In this document: positions 53,743 through 63,734 of the stretch, in pieces
How positions within the stretch are numbered: the stretch's first letter is position 1
Layout of the letters: each line of letters begins with the position of its first letter
Source: Ariolimax columbianus
Taxonomy: Eukaryota > Mollusca > Gastropoda > Stylommatophora > Arionidae
Direction: 5' to 3'
Assembly: GCA_036924085.1 (NCBI GenBank)
Contig: JAVGWX010000011.1
Coordinates: 34,718,386 to 34,782,385, forward strand
Length of the DNA: 64,000 nt
The notes under the pieces: generated by a model
What the model saw: only the letters and a program-made list of their open reading frames with translations
The model's database searches: none
What the model was told of the DNA's origin: nothing
Position numbers and translations under genes: made by a program

Positions 53743-53975
53743 TAGCTACAAATTAACTACAGGGAGGTCCAGATTAGACATTAGGAAATATTTTTTTAGT
53801 CAGATAGTGGTGAATGCTTGGAATGCATTGCCACGGGAGGTAGTGGAGGCATGGACAGTTAATGCATTTAAGAATAAATTAGATACGCAAAGCTTTTAGA
53901 GCAAGGTAATGTAAATGAATCTGGTTGTATACAGTCTTCTAAACCAGTATAAAGACGTTAAGTTAAGTTAAGGCT
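53743..53975 (+). pseudogene. CR1-like LINE ORF2 C terminus, right part and 3' tail
   Basis: Starts with the second TSD copy (53743-53754) and continues in frame [20 protein letters not shown], then [30 protein letters not shown] and stop at 53897. The 3' UTR is short ('CAGTCTTCTAAACCAGTATA') and ends in AAGTT repeats ('GTTAAGTTAAGTTAAGG'). Apart from one stop in the left part the frame is well kept. Confidence 0.9.
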
Positions 53976-53984
53976 AGTGAGCCA

Positions 53985-54310
53985 CCCTAAAATGTGCCAA
54001 GCCCTGGTCATGACGAACAACTATATGATGATACGACCTTGGTGCGGTCAAGAAAATGATACTCATCTAATCTGTTGTTTTCTTTCTCCTTGCGGCGCTG
54101 TCGCTTCAGTTCTCTGTGTTGTACGAGCTTCGCTTCACCAAGCACGAGTTTGCCTTCGGTGTACATCTAGACTGTGATCCGTCTGCAGTCTGGTTTTTTT
54201 TCCAGGATGTCGGATTCATGTCCAGTGCCTTCATGGCAGGCTTACACACATCTTTGAACATCAACAGTAAACTGTTCTCATTCATCAAGAACAGAATTTG
54301 TTGTTGTTGT
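53985..54310 (-). pseudogene. RTE-like LINE C terminus (minus)
   Basis: Minus frames read FKDVCKPAMKALDMNPTSWK, then GEAKLVQHRELKRQRRKEKE with NNRLDEYHFL, the end block of this LINE group before its zinc finger. A (GTT/TTG)n stretch borders it at 54299-54318. Confidence 0.7.
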
Positions 54311-54629
54311 TGTTGTTGAAAGGAAAAGACGTAGGTTTTTGTTTTAAAGGAAGGAGGCGGGGGCGGCGGATTGAGGGAGAGGAAGAGCCTGGTGAGTTGT
54401 AGGGGGACGAGATAGGTGGTATGGTGGAGGTGGAGGAAGGGATTTGTTGTATGGCGAAAAGAGATCAACAGCTTGAGAAGGGCAAACATGGGCAGAGAGT
54501 TGTGCGGGGTGAGGAATGATATGTTGGTTGTTTATGATTATATATATTAACCATTTTCATAATTATCTATGCCAACGCCAGGGAAAAAATATCCTAGTTG
54601 TATCTATAAAGTGGTGTTCTTAGCTTGAC
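54311..54629. other. Intergenic, nothing recognised
   Basis: G-rich patch 54350-54440; no supported feature. Confidence 0.5.
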
Positions 54630-55510
54630 CCGTTCTTCGTCAAATGGTGATCACGCTTAAGAGGGTCCTAACTAGAATCCAGTCGTTTCTGTCGCTGGCG
54701 CGTGTCGTCCAGTGGGATAGTAGTTTGTCTGTTGTGTGGTCGTTTGTGTAGGTCTTAGTTCGACCACTTCTTTGCCAAAAGGGTGATCACGCTTAAGAGG
54801 GTCATAACGAGGATCCAGTCGTTTCTATCGCGTGTCATCCAGTGGGATAGTCTGTTGTGGGGTCGTGTGTGTTGTGCTTTTCTAGTGAATATCGCCAGCG
54901 AGTTGGGGGCCGTCAGCGAGGTTTAATTTTGTCGTGCGGGTACCACATGGTGGTTATGGTACTCCATCTTTCGTCTTGTCTTCTAACTATATGTCCTGGC
55001 CAGCGGTGTTTCGAAAGGCCTACGTGTTGTAGGACATCCTTGATGTGTGACATTCTCCGGATGGCGCTATTATGTAGCTCGCTTTGCCGTTATTGTCCGA
55101 TGCGTCTTTTATGAGATGCGTGTGCTGTTCTCAGTTGGTTCTCTGCTGCTTCTGTAAGATATCAGGTTTCGCTACCATAGCAGATCGCTGGTAGGACTAC
55201 CGAGTCGAAGATGTCAGCGCGTAGTCTGGTGTCTTTTGTGGTGTCTGTTCCCAGGTAGAAATATTCGCCAGCGTCCTCTATGGGCGTTCCACTCAAGAGT
55301 ATGGGGTTGGGCTCTGCGATGCGGTTTGTGCAAAGCTCTGGTTTTTCCTAGGTTTATGTCTAGACCCGCTTTCCTGCCTTCCGTGACCGCAGCATCTCTG
55401 TCGCTTCTAGTGCTGTCTCTGCGATGCGGCTTGTGCATCGCTCTGGTTTCCCCTAGGGTGATGTCTAGGCCTGCTTTCCTGCCTCCCGTGTCTAGTGACC
55501 ACAGCATCTG
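54630..55510 (-). pseudogene. RTE-like LINE with internal tandem duplications (minus)
   Basis: Minus strand reads GRKAGLDINLGKTRALHKPH, PHTLEWNAHRGRW (frameshifted NGTPIEDV.EFFYLG), SETWYLTEAAENQLRTAH, then HKRRIGQ, MSHIKDVLQHVGLSKHRWPG and HIVRRQDERWSTITTMW. The first block is tandemly duplicated (55311-55400 and 55405-55500), as is a ~105 bp block near its other end (54635-54740 and 54748-54850). Confidence 0.8.
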
Positions 55511-55754
55511 TCGCTTCTAGTGCTAGTGCTGTCCCTGCGATGCGGACGACGTCGTGAGGTTTCAGTATTAAATGCATACTGTTTGGAATGCACCCTTTGA
55601 GTCAGACAATCAAGCAAGTGGGGGATGACATTCTGCTTATATTGTGAAAAGGTTGTATAGGACAAACAAAAAGATTGAATGCCCCTACCATAGAGCCACA
55701 CGAGAGACATGTGTAACTGGGATATGTGTTGCTAATAGATTGCAGGACAGCACT

Positions 55755-55930
55755 ACTTCTTCTTCTTCTTCTCCCACCTCCTCCTCCTCCTCCTTCTCCT
55801 CCTCCTCCTTCTCCTCCTCCTCCTCCTCCTCCTCCTCCATCATCAACATAATTTTTGTCTTCTCCTCCTCCTCCTTCTTCTTCTACTTATTATTCTTAGA
55901 ATTCTTCTTCCTATTCTTCTTTCTCATCTT
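55755..55930. repeat. (TCC/TTC)n pyrimidine tract
   Basis: TTC then TCC repeats, mixed; a poly-Ser plus-strand frame here is an artefact. Confidence 0.93.
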
Positions 55931-56194
55931 CCACTTTTATCCTTTTTCTTGTTATTCCATCTTTCCTTGAGCGTTAGTACAATGTGCCAGTTTTGGTCTT
56001 GTTGGTACAGAGTGCCAGTTTGGGTATCGTTTCTAATTCTTTCGGGCCCGAAACATAGTTTTAAATCGTCAGATATTTGACCGTAGCTCGTTTTCCTTTT
56101 AGTAGAAACTAATCTGCAGTTGGAAAGATTCCCTGACATTCAACCAGGTATATCTATACACGATTGTGTAGACTGTCGTTACCTGGGAAGTTCC

Positions 56195-56470
56195 TGTTGT
56201 TGTTGAATGCTCCCAATGAGTAGGATTTCTCTTTTTGTGCGCCCAGGAAAGGACGTTGAGGAGCAGGAAATCACATCTTGAGTGTGGGCCAGGATCGTCG
56301 AGGCGGTTGTGCTATTCTTAACTTCATCTGCGTGTCGCTCACTACTACAAGGATCACATCGATCCCTCACCTTGTTAGCCAGGCTGTCATGAAAACAGCC
56401 CGTTTCCAGAAAGGGCTATGGGAAAGCAGTATGATTTGCCTGATCAGATGTTAGTCTTCCCTTTCCCATA
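56195..56470 (-). repeat. Dispersed repeat family C (minus), upstream of MICAL exon
   Basis: Plus strand 'CCAATGAGTAGGATTTCTCT', 'TTTGTGCGCCCAGGAAAGGA', 'CATCTGCGTGTCGCTCACTA', 'GAAAACAGCCCGTTTCCAGA' and 'TTGCCTGATCAGATGTTAGT' is the family C sequence in reverse. Ends ~130 bp before the MICAL splice acceptor. Confidence 0.8.
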
Positions 56471-56601
56471 GGGGAAGTGAACTGGGTACTTGTGCCACGA
56501 GAAGCTAGCTACTCTCAGCTGCTCACTGTTAAACTATACCTGGTCAAACTATATTTCACTAACCTTTGACCAACAATATTATTGCTACCTTCTCCCCACA
56601 G

Positions 56602-56894
56602 GTGAGTGGTTGGACCAGTGAACCATGAATGGCCATACTGAGGAGGAACGAAATGCCTCCTGCGAGTATGCATTCGATCAGTTTGTTACAGCTGTCACCT
56701 GCAAGTCCATCCTCGCCAGCTTCTACCATTTGCTGGACACCACGGGGCTCCGGCATGTCAACCACGCCCACTTCTACGAGAAGCTCAAGGCCAAGCTCAA
56801 GGGCTCATGGAAGGCACAGAGTCTGTGGGTGAAGCTGGACAAAAGGGCCTCACATAGGGACTACAAGAAGGGACAGGCGTGTTCAAATTTACGA
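56602..56894 (+). CDS. Mical: MICAL first coding exon
   Basis: Acceptor ttctccccacag ends at 56601. ATG at 56625 is the first in frame and gives [20 protein letters not shown], the length expected for the MICAL N terminus. Donor cga|gtgagt at 56895, phase 0. Confidence 0.92.
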
Positions 56895-59800
56895 GTGAGT
56901 ATTTTCTTGTAGATTGATCAGCGGTAAGTTTCTGTTATGTGCTATGCAGCTTATTCTGTGAAAATTTGATTTTTAGCTACTTGCCATTTGTCTAGTGCTT
57001 TCTTTATGCTAAATAAAATACATTGTTTTTATGGGAAATATGGTGATTGACTACCATTTTTTATGGAATATATAAAGAAGTGATCAGAATATATGATAGA
57101 ATATAACCTCCCAAAAAGTGATCATGCATAGAATATAACACAATGACAAAAATGTGATCATGCATAGAATATAACACATCAAAAACGTGATCATGCATAG
57201 AATATAACACATCAAAAACGTGATCATGCATAGAATATAACACATCAAAAGCGTGATCATGCATAGAATATCAGGTCAGGTCAGGTCATCCCTTAACCAG
57301 TGAGGTCATTGGGGCACACATGAAGACATCCTGACAACGTTACGCCATCCTTCTCTGTCAGCGGCCGCTGCCTGTGCCTCTTCTGGTCGGAGATTGGTCC
57401 ATTCTTTTGTGTTGTCCTTCCACCTCTTTTTCGGACGGCTTCTTCGCCGTCTGACTTGCACCTTTCTGTGCAAGATTGTATTGCATGACCATTTGATCTC
57501 TATATGTGACCTTACCAAGCAAGTTTCCTTCTTTTGACAATTGCCAAGAGGTCTTCAAAAGGCCCTATTGCTGTTGTAATTTTAATAGAATATAACACAA
57601 CAAAAAAGTGATCATTCATAGAATATGCTTTAAGTGAATCTCCATGCACATCCATCCTCTGCTTTTAGTGAGTTTTCATGGGCATACACCCTTGTCTTTT
57701 AGTGAATCTCCATGTACATACACCCTTGTCGTTTAGTGAATCTCCATGCACATACACCCTTGTCTTTTGGTCAATTTCCATGTACATACACCATTGGCTT
57801 TTTGTGAATCTTCATGGACATACACCAATGGCTTTTAGTGAATCTTCATGTACATACGCCCTTGCTTTCAGTGATTCTTCATGTACATACTTTCAGTGAT
57901 TCTCTGTCAATATACACAGTAAATCTCTTATTTTTTCATGGACCTCTTTGTTTTAAGTACATCTTGCCATATCTCCATTGCCAGACACCATCTCCATGGG
58001 CACATGTTCCAGATGTAAAGACCCCTTCAATAGATAAACAGACAATTTTAAATAAATAGATTTGGATGCTTTATAGTACTATATTTATTTCTTCCAACAG
58101 GTCCTTATCATCGGATCGGGCCCTTGTGGGTTGCGGACAGCAATTGAGTGTGCTCTGTTAGGAGCCAAGACAGTAGTTGTTGAAAAAAGAGACAGGTTTT
58201 CTCGCAACAATGTCCTACATCTGTGGCCATTTCTCATCACAGACCTCAGAAACCTTAGTGCAAAAAAGTTCTTTGGGAAGTTTTGTGCAGGGGCTATAGA
58301 TCATATCAGTAAGTTGAGCTCTCGCTATCTCTGTCTCTCTTTGTCTCTCTCTCCCTGCTCTCTCTGTCTGTCTGTCTATTGCTTCTCACCATTGGTGGAT
58401 ATGTGTAGTCTCACTAAACAATTGGTGGATATATTTAGGCTCACTAAACTATTGGTGGATATATTTAGGCTCACTAAACTATTGGTGGATATATTTAGGC
58501 TCACTAAAATATTGGTGGATATATTTAAGCTCACTAAACTATTGGTGGATATATTTAGACTGACTAAACTATTGGTGGGTATGTCTAGTCCTGCTAAACT
58601 ATTGGTCACGTCGCATATTTTGTTCTAGCTAACTCAATCTTCATTTTTGTATCATTTTCAATATTTGTCTTTGTGCGCCTACCTCGGTTAGGACATTGGA
58701 TCTTCTTTCTGTCAACTCATTCTTTCCATTCAATGGTAGCACCACATTTCTAATGCTATCAAGCTTTTCCAAGCTTTTTCATCCTTCTTTGCTACAATCC
58801 ATGTTTCAGCCCCATACAGTGCAATTGGCCATACATGAATAGTGATTATTATTTTCATCAGTTCTATCCTGATATTCTATGAGGTTAGCAATTTCTGTTT
58901 TTCTCTAAAGCCCTTTTTTGCCAATGCAAACCTTGTCCTAATTTCCATCTCATAGTGGGCATCTTCTGTTATGGTTTACCCTAAATATGTAAACCTCTGT
59001 ACTTGTTCGATTAGTTCTCCGTTGATAATTATGTTCATTTGCCTATGTGGCTTGTCTATTACCATAGTCTTTGTTTTCCATGTGTTTATTTCTATGCTAA
59101 ACTCTTTGGCTGTGTTCATTTTTTTAGCAGTTTTTGCAATGTTGTCACTGATCCTCCCACTATCGCTTGATCTTAGGCAAATTTGATGGCATTAACTTTC
59201 ATACCAGTGTGAAATAAAGGCTGTAATGATAGTTTTAAAAAAATCTCTTCCATGTGGATTGTCCTTTCCATCTCCATTTTCCTACTATGTGTTAACGCTA
59301 CTTAGACATGGACACTAACAAAATCACTGGAGGACAAATTGAGAGTGACACAGGCCTGTCTCGAGAGACGCTTGGTCAGAATCACTTTCCGGAACATACA
59401 TATGCAAAAGCTCTACAATTCTGACATAAGATGATTGCTCTTAGTGAATGATGCGGTAATCTATGCAGGCAAGGCAAAACATAGACGGGCAGGTCACATG
59501 ATACGACGAAATGATGGCCAATGGAGCACGGTTTCCCCAAGGTAAAAAGAGGCCGCGGGGAAAATCTCAAATGTGTTGGTCAGACTCCCTTGCTGTACAC
59601 AACATCTGAGACACCTCTGGAGGAGGACTTACCATGCACTGGACTTACGTGGCCCAAGACAGGGTCTGCTGCAAATAAAGCTGTCACCTGTAGCTGAGGA
59701 GGAACGGGTCATCAAGATCTCCATTTTATTTCCTTAATTGCCATCCACATTGCTGTCTTGTTCTTATGTTCCTTGTTTCATTCACCTTTATTTGAGTTTT

Positions 59801-59941
59801 AAGAATGTTGATTCTTGTCTGTCGCAGGCATTCGTCAGCTGCAGTGTATCCTGCTGAAGGTGGCCCTGCTTCTTGGAGTAGAGGTTCATGTCAACGTTAC
59901 CTTTGAGGGACTCATTGAACCTCCAGAGGATCAGAGCTCAG
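56602..59941 (+). CDS. Mical: MICAL-type F-actin monooxygenase, N-terminal coding exons
   Basis: Three coding exons are in the window: 56625-56894 (ATG to phase 0; exon begins at 56602), 58101-58308 and 59828-59941. Together they encode ~197 residues of the FAD-binding monooxygenase domain. MICAL enzymes oxidise methionines of actin with NADPH and O2 and so take apart F-actin downstream of semaphorin/plexin signals; this is family knowledge. Visible features are residues 1-90 with [20 protein letters not shown], then [20 protein letters not shown] (GxGxxG, residues 95-100), the acidic VVVEKR end of the second beta strand (E118) and NVLHLWPF. The third exon gives [20 protein letters not shown]. 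The rest of the domain and the CH, LIM and C-terminal parts lie beyond 64000. The first exon has a good acceptor, so a 5'UTR exon must exist upstream; I cannot place it. Confidence 0.93.
57075..57620. repeat. Minisatellite, ~33 bp unit, in MICAL intron (split)
   Basis: Units 'GTGATCATGCATAGAATATA' plus ACACATCAAAAAC, about six copies. The last unit is separated by a 313 bp LINE insertion (57272-57584). The (T)TATATTC-rich minus frames are artefacts. Confidence 0.9.
57272..57584 (-). mobile_element. RTE-like LINE 3' fragment with 9 bp TSD
   Basis: TSD atagaatat at 57263-57271 and 57585-57593, perfect. The minus strand reads [20 protein letters not shown] followed by [15 protein letters not shown], the terminal block of RTE-type ORF2, and ends in CCTGA repeats ('GACCTGACCTGACCTG'). 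5'-truncated. Inserted in the minisatellite of the MICAL intron. Confidence 0.9.
57640..57905. repeat. Minisatellite, ~35-36 bp unit, in MICAL intron
   Basis: About seven units of 'TTTTAGTGAATCTCCATGTA' plus CATACACCCTTGTC with variation. Confidence 0.88.
58101..58308 (+). CDS. Mical: MICAL second coding exon (FAD GxGxxG)
   Basis: Acceptor cttccaacag|gtccttatc; donor atatca|gtaagt at 58309. Enters in phase 0 and leaves with one base, completed by the next exon to give AGC (Ser). Encodes GSGPCG and HLWPF. Confidence 0.93.
58380..58610. repeat. Minisatellite, 30 bp unit, 70 bp after the MICAL exon
   Basis: About seven units of CTATTGGTGGATATATTTAG plus GCTCACTAAA. The 165-codon plus frame that fuses the exon to this repeat is not a real gene. 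Confidence 0.95.
58640..59240 (-). pseudogene. RTE-like LINE fragment (minus) in MICAL intron
   Basis: The minus strand shows [29 protein letters not shown] and, near 58800, GLKHGL plus KKLGK with [10 protein letters not shown], the 'FTYLGQTITEDG..EIRTRI.LAK' post-palm block of RTE-like LINEs. Heavily mutated. Confidence 0.75.
59290..59735 (+). pseudogene. RTE-like LINE fragment (plus) in MICAL intron
   Basis: Reads [79 protein letters not shown] and [20 protein letters not shown], with stops. Same family as the LINE split by the LTR element; it supplies the empty-site comparison. Confidence 0.78.
59828..59941 (+). CDS. Mical: MICAL third coding exon
   Basis: Acceptor gtcgcag|gcattcg, donor cag|gtgaga at 59942. 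Enters with two bases of a Ser codon and leaves in phase 1. Encodes [20 protein letters not shown] and [18 protein letters not shown]. Confidence 0.92.
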
Positions 59942-60336
59942 GTGAGAGATTTACAGTTTCAGTCTGAGTGAGTTGAACTTTTACGTTGCCACATTATTTT
60001 TTCAGCGCATAACATTTTACCGTGGTTGTTGACTTTGAGAGCCTGAAACCTTTTTATTTGTTGGTCTATAGATATAAATTTATTGTGTGTAGAGATATAA
60101 ATGAATAAAAAACTTGTTGGTGTTATTGTTTGTGTTGTGTGTGTGTTAGTTTCTGAGATACAAGAAGATGAAAGTGTTAGCCCAAACATACAAACTCACC
60201 TGTTTTCAATGTCCGTGCTTGAAAAAAAAATTTTTTCCACAGAAAACGGATTATCAATGTTTACAAGATGACTGTATCTGTTAGTTTCTACTCTGAACGT
60301 ATTTATTATATCTATATAATCAAACTAAACAGATCT

Positions 60337-61799
60337 GGCGCATGACATGGAAAAGTCAGATTGAGAGAAACCGAATGAAAGCCAGAGAAAGAATGGCAAT
60401 CATGAGGAAACTTGCTGGCACAAGCTGGGGAGCAGACGAAGGCATACTAAAGAAACTGTATACTGGAAGAGTGAGACCAGTTCTCGAGTATGGCATTGCG
60501 GCATGGACAACGGCAGCGTAGGCGAACTTCGATAAAGTTAACAAACTTCAAAACCAAGCCATGAGAATTATAACAGGTGGCATGAAGTCAACGCCAATTG
60601 TAGAACTTGAAAAGATTACAAAACTGCAATCCATGACCGATAGAAGAGACTGCAGAGCCCAGCTGCAGTCAGAGAAACTCCGAAGACTGACTGACCATCC
60701 AATGCACCAGAGACTAAACAATTTGGGAAATGGGAAACTAAAGCGGAGAAACTTTGCAGAAATAGCCAAAGCAAAGATGCACGAAGATCCCATAAACGCA
60801 CTAACAACACCAAAACCCATCACTACTGTACGAAAACCTACCTGGAGGCAGGATATATTTCCAGAAGTGGTAGAAAATATACCAGGTATTGCAAACAAAA
60901 ACTGCCAGACTGAAAAAGAAAGGAGAGATACTACCCTAAGCTTCATAACGAAAAGCTACCCAAGCATGGACTGGACCCATGCATACACCGACGGTTCTGT
61001 AACAAACACTACACAGAACGGAGGGGCAGGAGCATTCCTGAACCTACCAAATGGCAGACAAATAACACTGTCACTCGCTACTGGTAAGTACACAAGCAAT
61101 TTCAGAGCGGAGGCAGAGGCACTGAGGGCGGCAGTGGAAGAAATGGTGACACACAGTGAAAATGAGAGCCATATAGTCCTGCTGACAGATGCTCTCGCCG
61201 TAGTCACAGCGCTAAAAAGCCAGAAAAACACTGAGCTTAATGACTTAAGAGCAGCACTCTGCAAACTGTGCCAGCAGTCCGCACCAAAAAGGGTAGTGGT
61301 ACAGTGGGTTCCGTCACACTGCAACATCCAAGGCAACGAGGAGGCAGACAGACTGGCAAAAGAAGGTGCAAGACTACCACAAACAGATACCAGTATGACG
61401 TACGAAGAGTCAAAACGGCTTATCAAAGCCAGATACATGAACAAATGGGAAACCGAACATACTGGTTACACCAAAAACGATGCCTATTACCAGTTGAACC
61501 GAAGAGAGCAGGTCGTTGTCTTAAGACTTCGCACTGGCCACAACAGACTGAGGTACCACCTATTCAACAAATTGAAGATGGGGTGTACCGACGAATGCCC
61601 GTGCGGTACTGGTAAAATGACCGCTGAACATCTGCTGCAGAACTGCCCGACATACGAGGATCAGAGAGAGCAGATGTGGCCATTACCAGTGGAACTGCAA
61701 GACAAGCTCTATGGCAGTGGCGAGAGCCTCAGGATGACCGCCGCTTTTTTCGAAAAAATAATGGTTACTGTCTGACTGCGTACGAAGAAGAAGAAGAAG
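60337..61799 (+). mobile_element. I-like LINE, 5'-truncated, young, 15 bp TSD
   Basis: TSD aaactaaacagatct (60322-60336 and 61800-61814), perfect. From 60343 one frame runs MTWKSQIERNRMKARERMAI to a single stop at 60519-60521. It continues as a 404-codon open frame (60561-61775) with MDWTHAYTDGSVTNT, NFRAEAEALRAAVEEMV, VLLTDALAVVTALKSQ and HCNIQGNEEADRLAKE (all four RNase H acidic positions kept). After it come RLRTGHNRLRYHLFNKLKMG and CPCGTGKMTAEHLLQNCP. The 3' end is 'GACTGCGTACGAAGAAGAAG'. RT and endonuclease parts are missing. It lies in the MICAL intron after the third coding exon, sense orientation. Confidence 0.93.
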
Positions 61800-61814
61800 A
61801 AACTAAACAGATCT

Positions 61815-62320
61815 ACCTCAGAAAAATCTGTTGCAAAAACTTAACTTTCCCATTCTCAATAATGTGTGAATCTTCAAATCCAAGTAAAAAACAGAAGAAA
61901 TCATTTCCAAATGTCTAATACAAATTTCAAAATTGTCATTGAGTGCGACTGGACAAGACCGAAGTCGGACTCTCTACAATCAAATGAGTAATATGTTCAC
62001 CCGATTTATATGGTAGCTCGTTTTAGCTATCTATGCTTTGGAAAAAAAACGTCATAATAAAACTGCAGATAATGCCCTCTGAAAAAAAATTTTTGCCATT
62101 GGTAACATAAACATTAAGGAATAAACTACAGGTTTAAGTGGCTTCAAACCAGGTACTGGAGGATAAAGTGTTAGACTTCATTAGATGAGGGTCCAGCTAT
62201 TGTTAGCAATGCTTTCTCAAAGCATCCGTGCATACAAACAATACTGCAGCCGTACACAAATGATTCTAGTGTCCCCTGGCAGCTCAGGTAATTTCTGGTT
62301 CTCCTTCTCTGACGTTCATT
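61815..62320. other. MICAL intron, nothing recognised
   Basis: AT-rich; no supported feature. Confidence 0.5.
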
Positions 62321-62324
62321 TGAA

Positions 62325-62500
62325 AAGAACGCTGTGTTGTAGTTTGCAGTGAGGCTGTGACGATACATGTGCCTTTTGCTCGACACATCTGGTTTTAGCT
62401 GGGTTTTTTTTGGGTAACGGATTTGTCATCCCACTGCGATCTCTACTCTCTTAGCCAGACTTCACTAGTGGCGCAGCCTGTTTCTAGAGCCACAGACCTG
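62325..62500 (-). mobile_element. SINE-B-like, diverged (minus)
   Basis: Plus 'TTGTAGTTTGCAGTGAGGCT', 'GTGCCTTTTGCTCGACACAT', CTGGTTTTAGCTGGG and 'GATCTCTACTCTCTTAGCCA' follow the SINE-B 3' half in reverse. Confidence 0.65.
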
Positions 62501-62579
62501 ATGCAAACATCCAGCTATGCGTTGCTGCCAAATGTAAGCTCATTCACTCTGCTGCATCTTCGATCCCAAATCTGAGAGA

Positions 62580-62830
62580 GTTTGTTATCCTTCAAGCAGC
62601 AGCGCATTTTTGCCAGTCATTGCTAACATTGACTGATTAGATTTCATAGTTGTGTCATGCTCCAGCCGACCCAACTGTAAATTGGCCCTGAACTCTGTTA
62701 GAGTAAGTGCATGGCAGGGTAGCATGCTTGTCAGCACGGCTCACAAAAGCTCAGACCTCATACTGTAAAGTCGCCAACACTTCATTGCCCACGCAACATC
62801 TGTGGAACTACCTTTGTCTTATCTTCTTTT
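62580..62830 (+). mobile_element. Old SINE fragment (same type as 31530-31800)
   Basis: 'CAGCCGACCCAACTGTAAAT' and 'CTGAACTCTGTTAGAGTAAG' resemble 'CAGTCGACTCAGCTGTAAAT' and 'CCTAACTGAGGTCAAAG' at 31660. A poly-T/poly-A patch follows at 62828-62853. Confidence 0.5.
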
Positions 62831-63121
62831 TTTTTTAAATTTAAAAAAAAAAAGAGTAAACTGCTATATATTGTGCTAGCCAAACGGTTTAAATGTTGGT
62901 TTTTGACTATAACAACATGAGCTCAAATCCTTACATACATTTTTCTTTCTTTCGATCAGCAGTAAAATAAAAGCCTGCTCTGTGCAGTGAGTGGCAACTG
63001 CAGGAACAAGCAGACTTTATTTCTCAGCTCTACAAATTCTCCTGGTGGAACTCACAAATGGGAATCAATATCGTGGTGGTAGTTATTCATAAAACTACTG
63101 TATATCTTTTTATTTACCATT

Positions 63122-63380
63122 GCGGTGGATGGTATGGGCCAGGGGTTAAGTGACATGGCTCATAATTCGAAGGTGCTGGGTTTGCTCCTCATCACAGCAC
63201 CGGCCGTTACCCCGGGGAAGCAAACCCTTAGAAAATGCAGGAGGAAGCAGACCCTTACATAAAATTTTATGCTGAAGTCGGATGCACTGGGCAGACAGGC
63301 ACAAAATAAAAACATAGTGCAATGCACACCACCTTGGAAAATAGAGAAATAATGCAAGCGCAACCCAAAAAAACCCACAC
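63122..63380 (+). mobile_element. SINE-A in MICAL intron
   Basis: 'GGTGGATGGTATGGGCCAGG', 'GGTTAAGTGACATGGCTCAT', B box 'GGGTTTGCTCCTCATCAC', 'TTACCCCGGGGAAGCAAACC', core 'GCTGAAGTCGGATGCACTGG' and an A-rich end. Full length. Confidence 0.9.
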
Positions 63381-63734
63381 AAAAAATCATTACAATTGAG
63401 CCTTATCGAAATAGAAAAATTAACAGATAATCAACAAACCATATAAGAAAAACCAGACATGCAAATGAGTAACGGAGGCAGTAGAAAAAAAATTATAAAA
63501 ATTTGAAGCATGGAAACCCTGGGTTAACACAGAAATGCTACACAAAATGACAGAACGTAGCAAATTAACTTGAAATCCTGCTATTCAAACAGGCATGTTA
63601 ATGTCTATTGCCAGGTAGCCGAAGGCTGTGGCTATACATAGTAGGTATTTTAAAACTTCCTGTGGCTTACTGGTCTGGGGAAAAGTAAAAATAATTTAGG
63701 TAGATATTTAATTAGAATTTTAGAATTATGTCCA

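Noticed and set aside
53006..53745. Open frames of 64-123 codons over the GC-rich region
   Set aside because: The region is rRNA 5'ETS and the start of 18S; high GC leads to chance open frames on both strands.
55644..55970. Poly-serine protein
   Set aside because: It reads a TCC/TTC tract.
58131..58628. 165-codon frame that contains the MICAL GxGxxG motif
   Set aside because: The true exon ends at 58308 with a good donor; the rest is intron with a 30 bp minisatellite. Only the exon part is kept.
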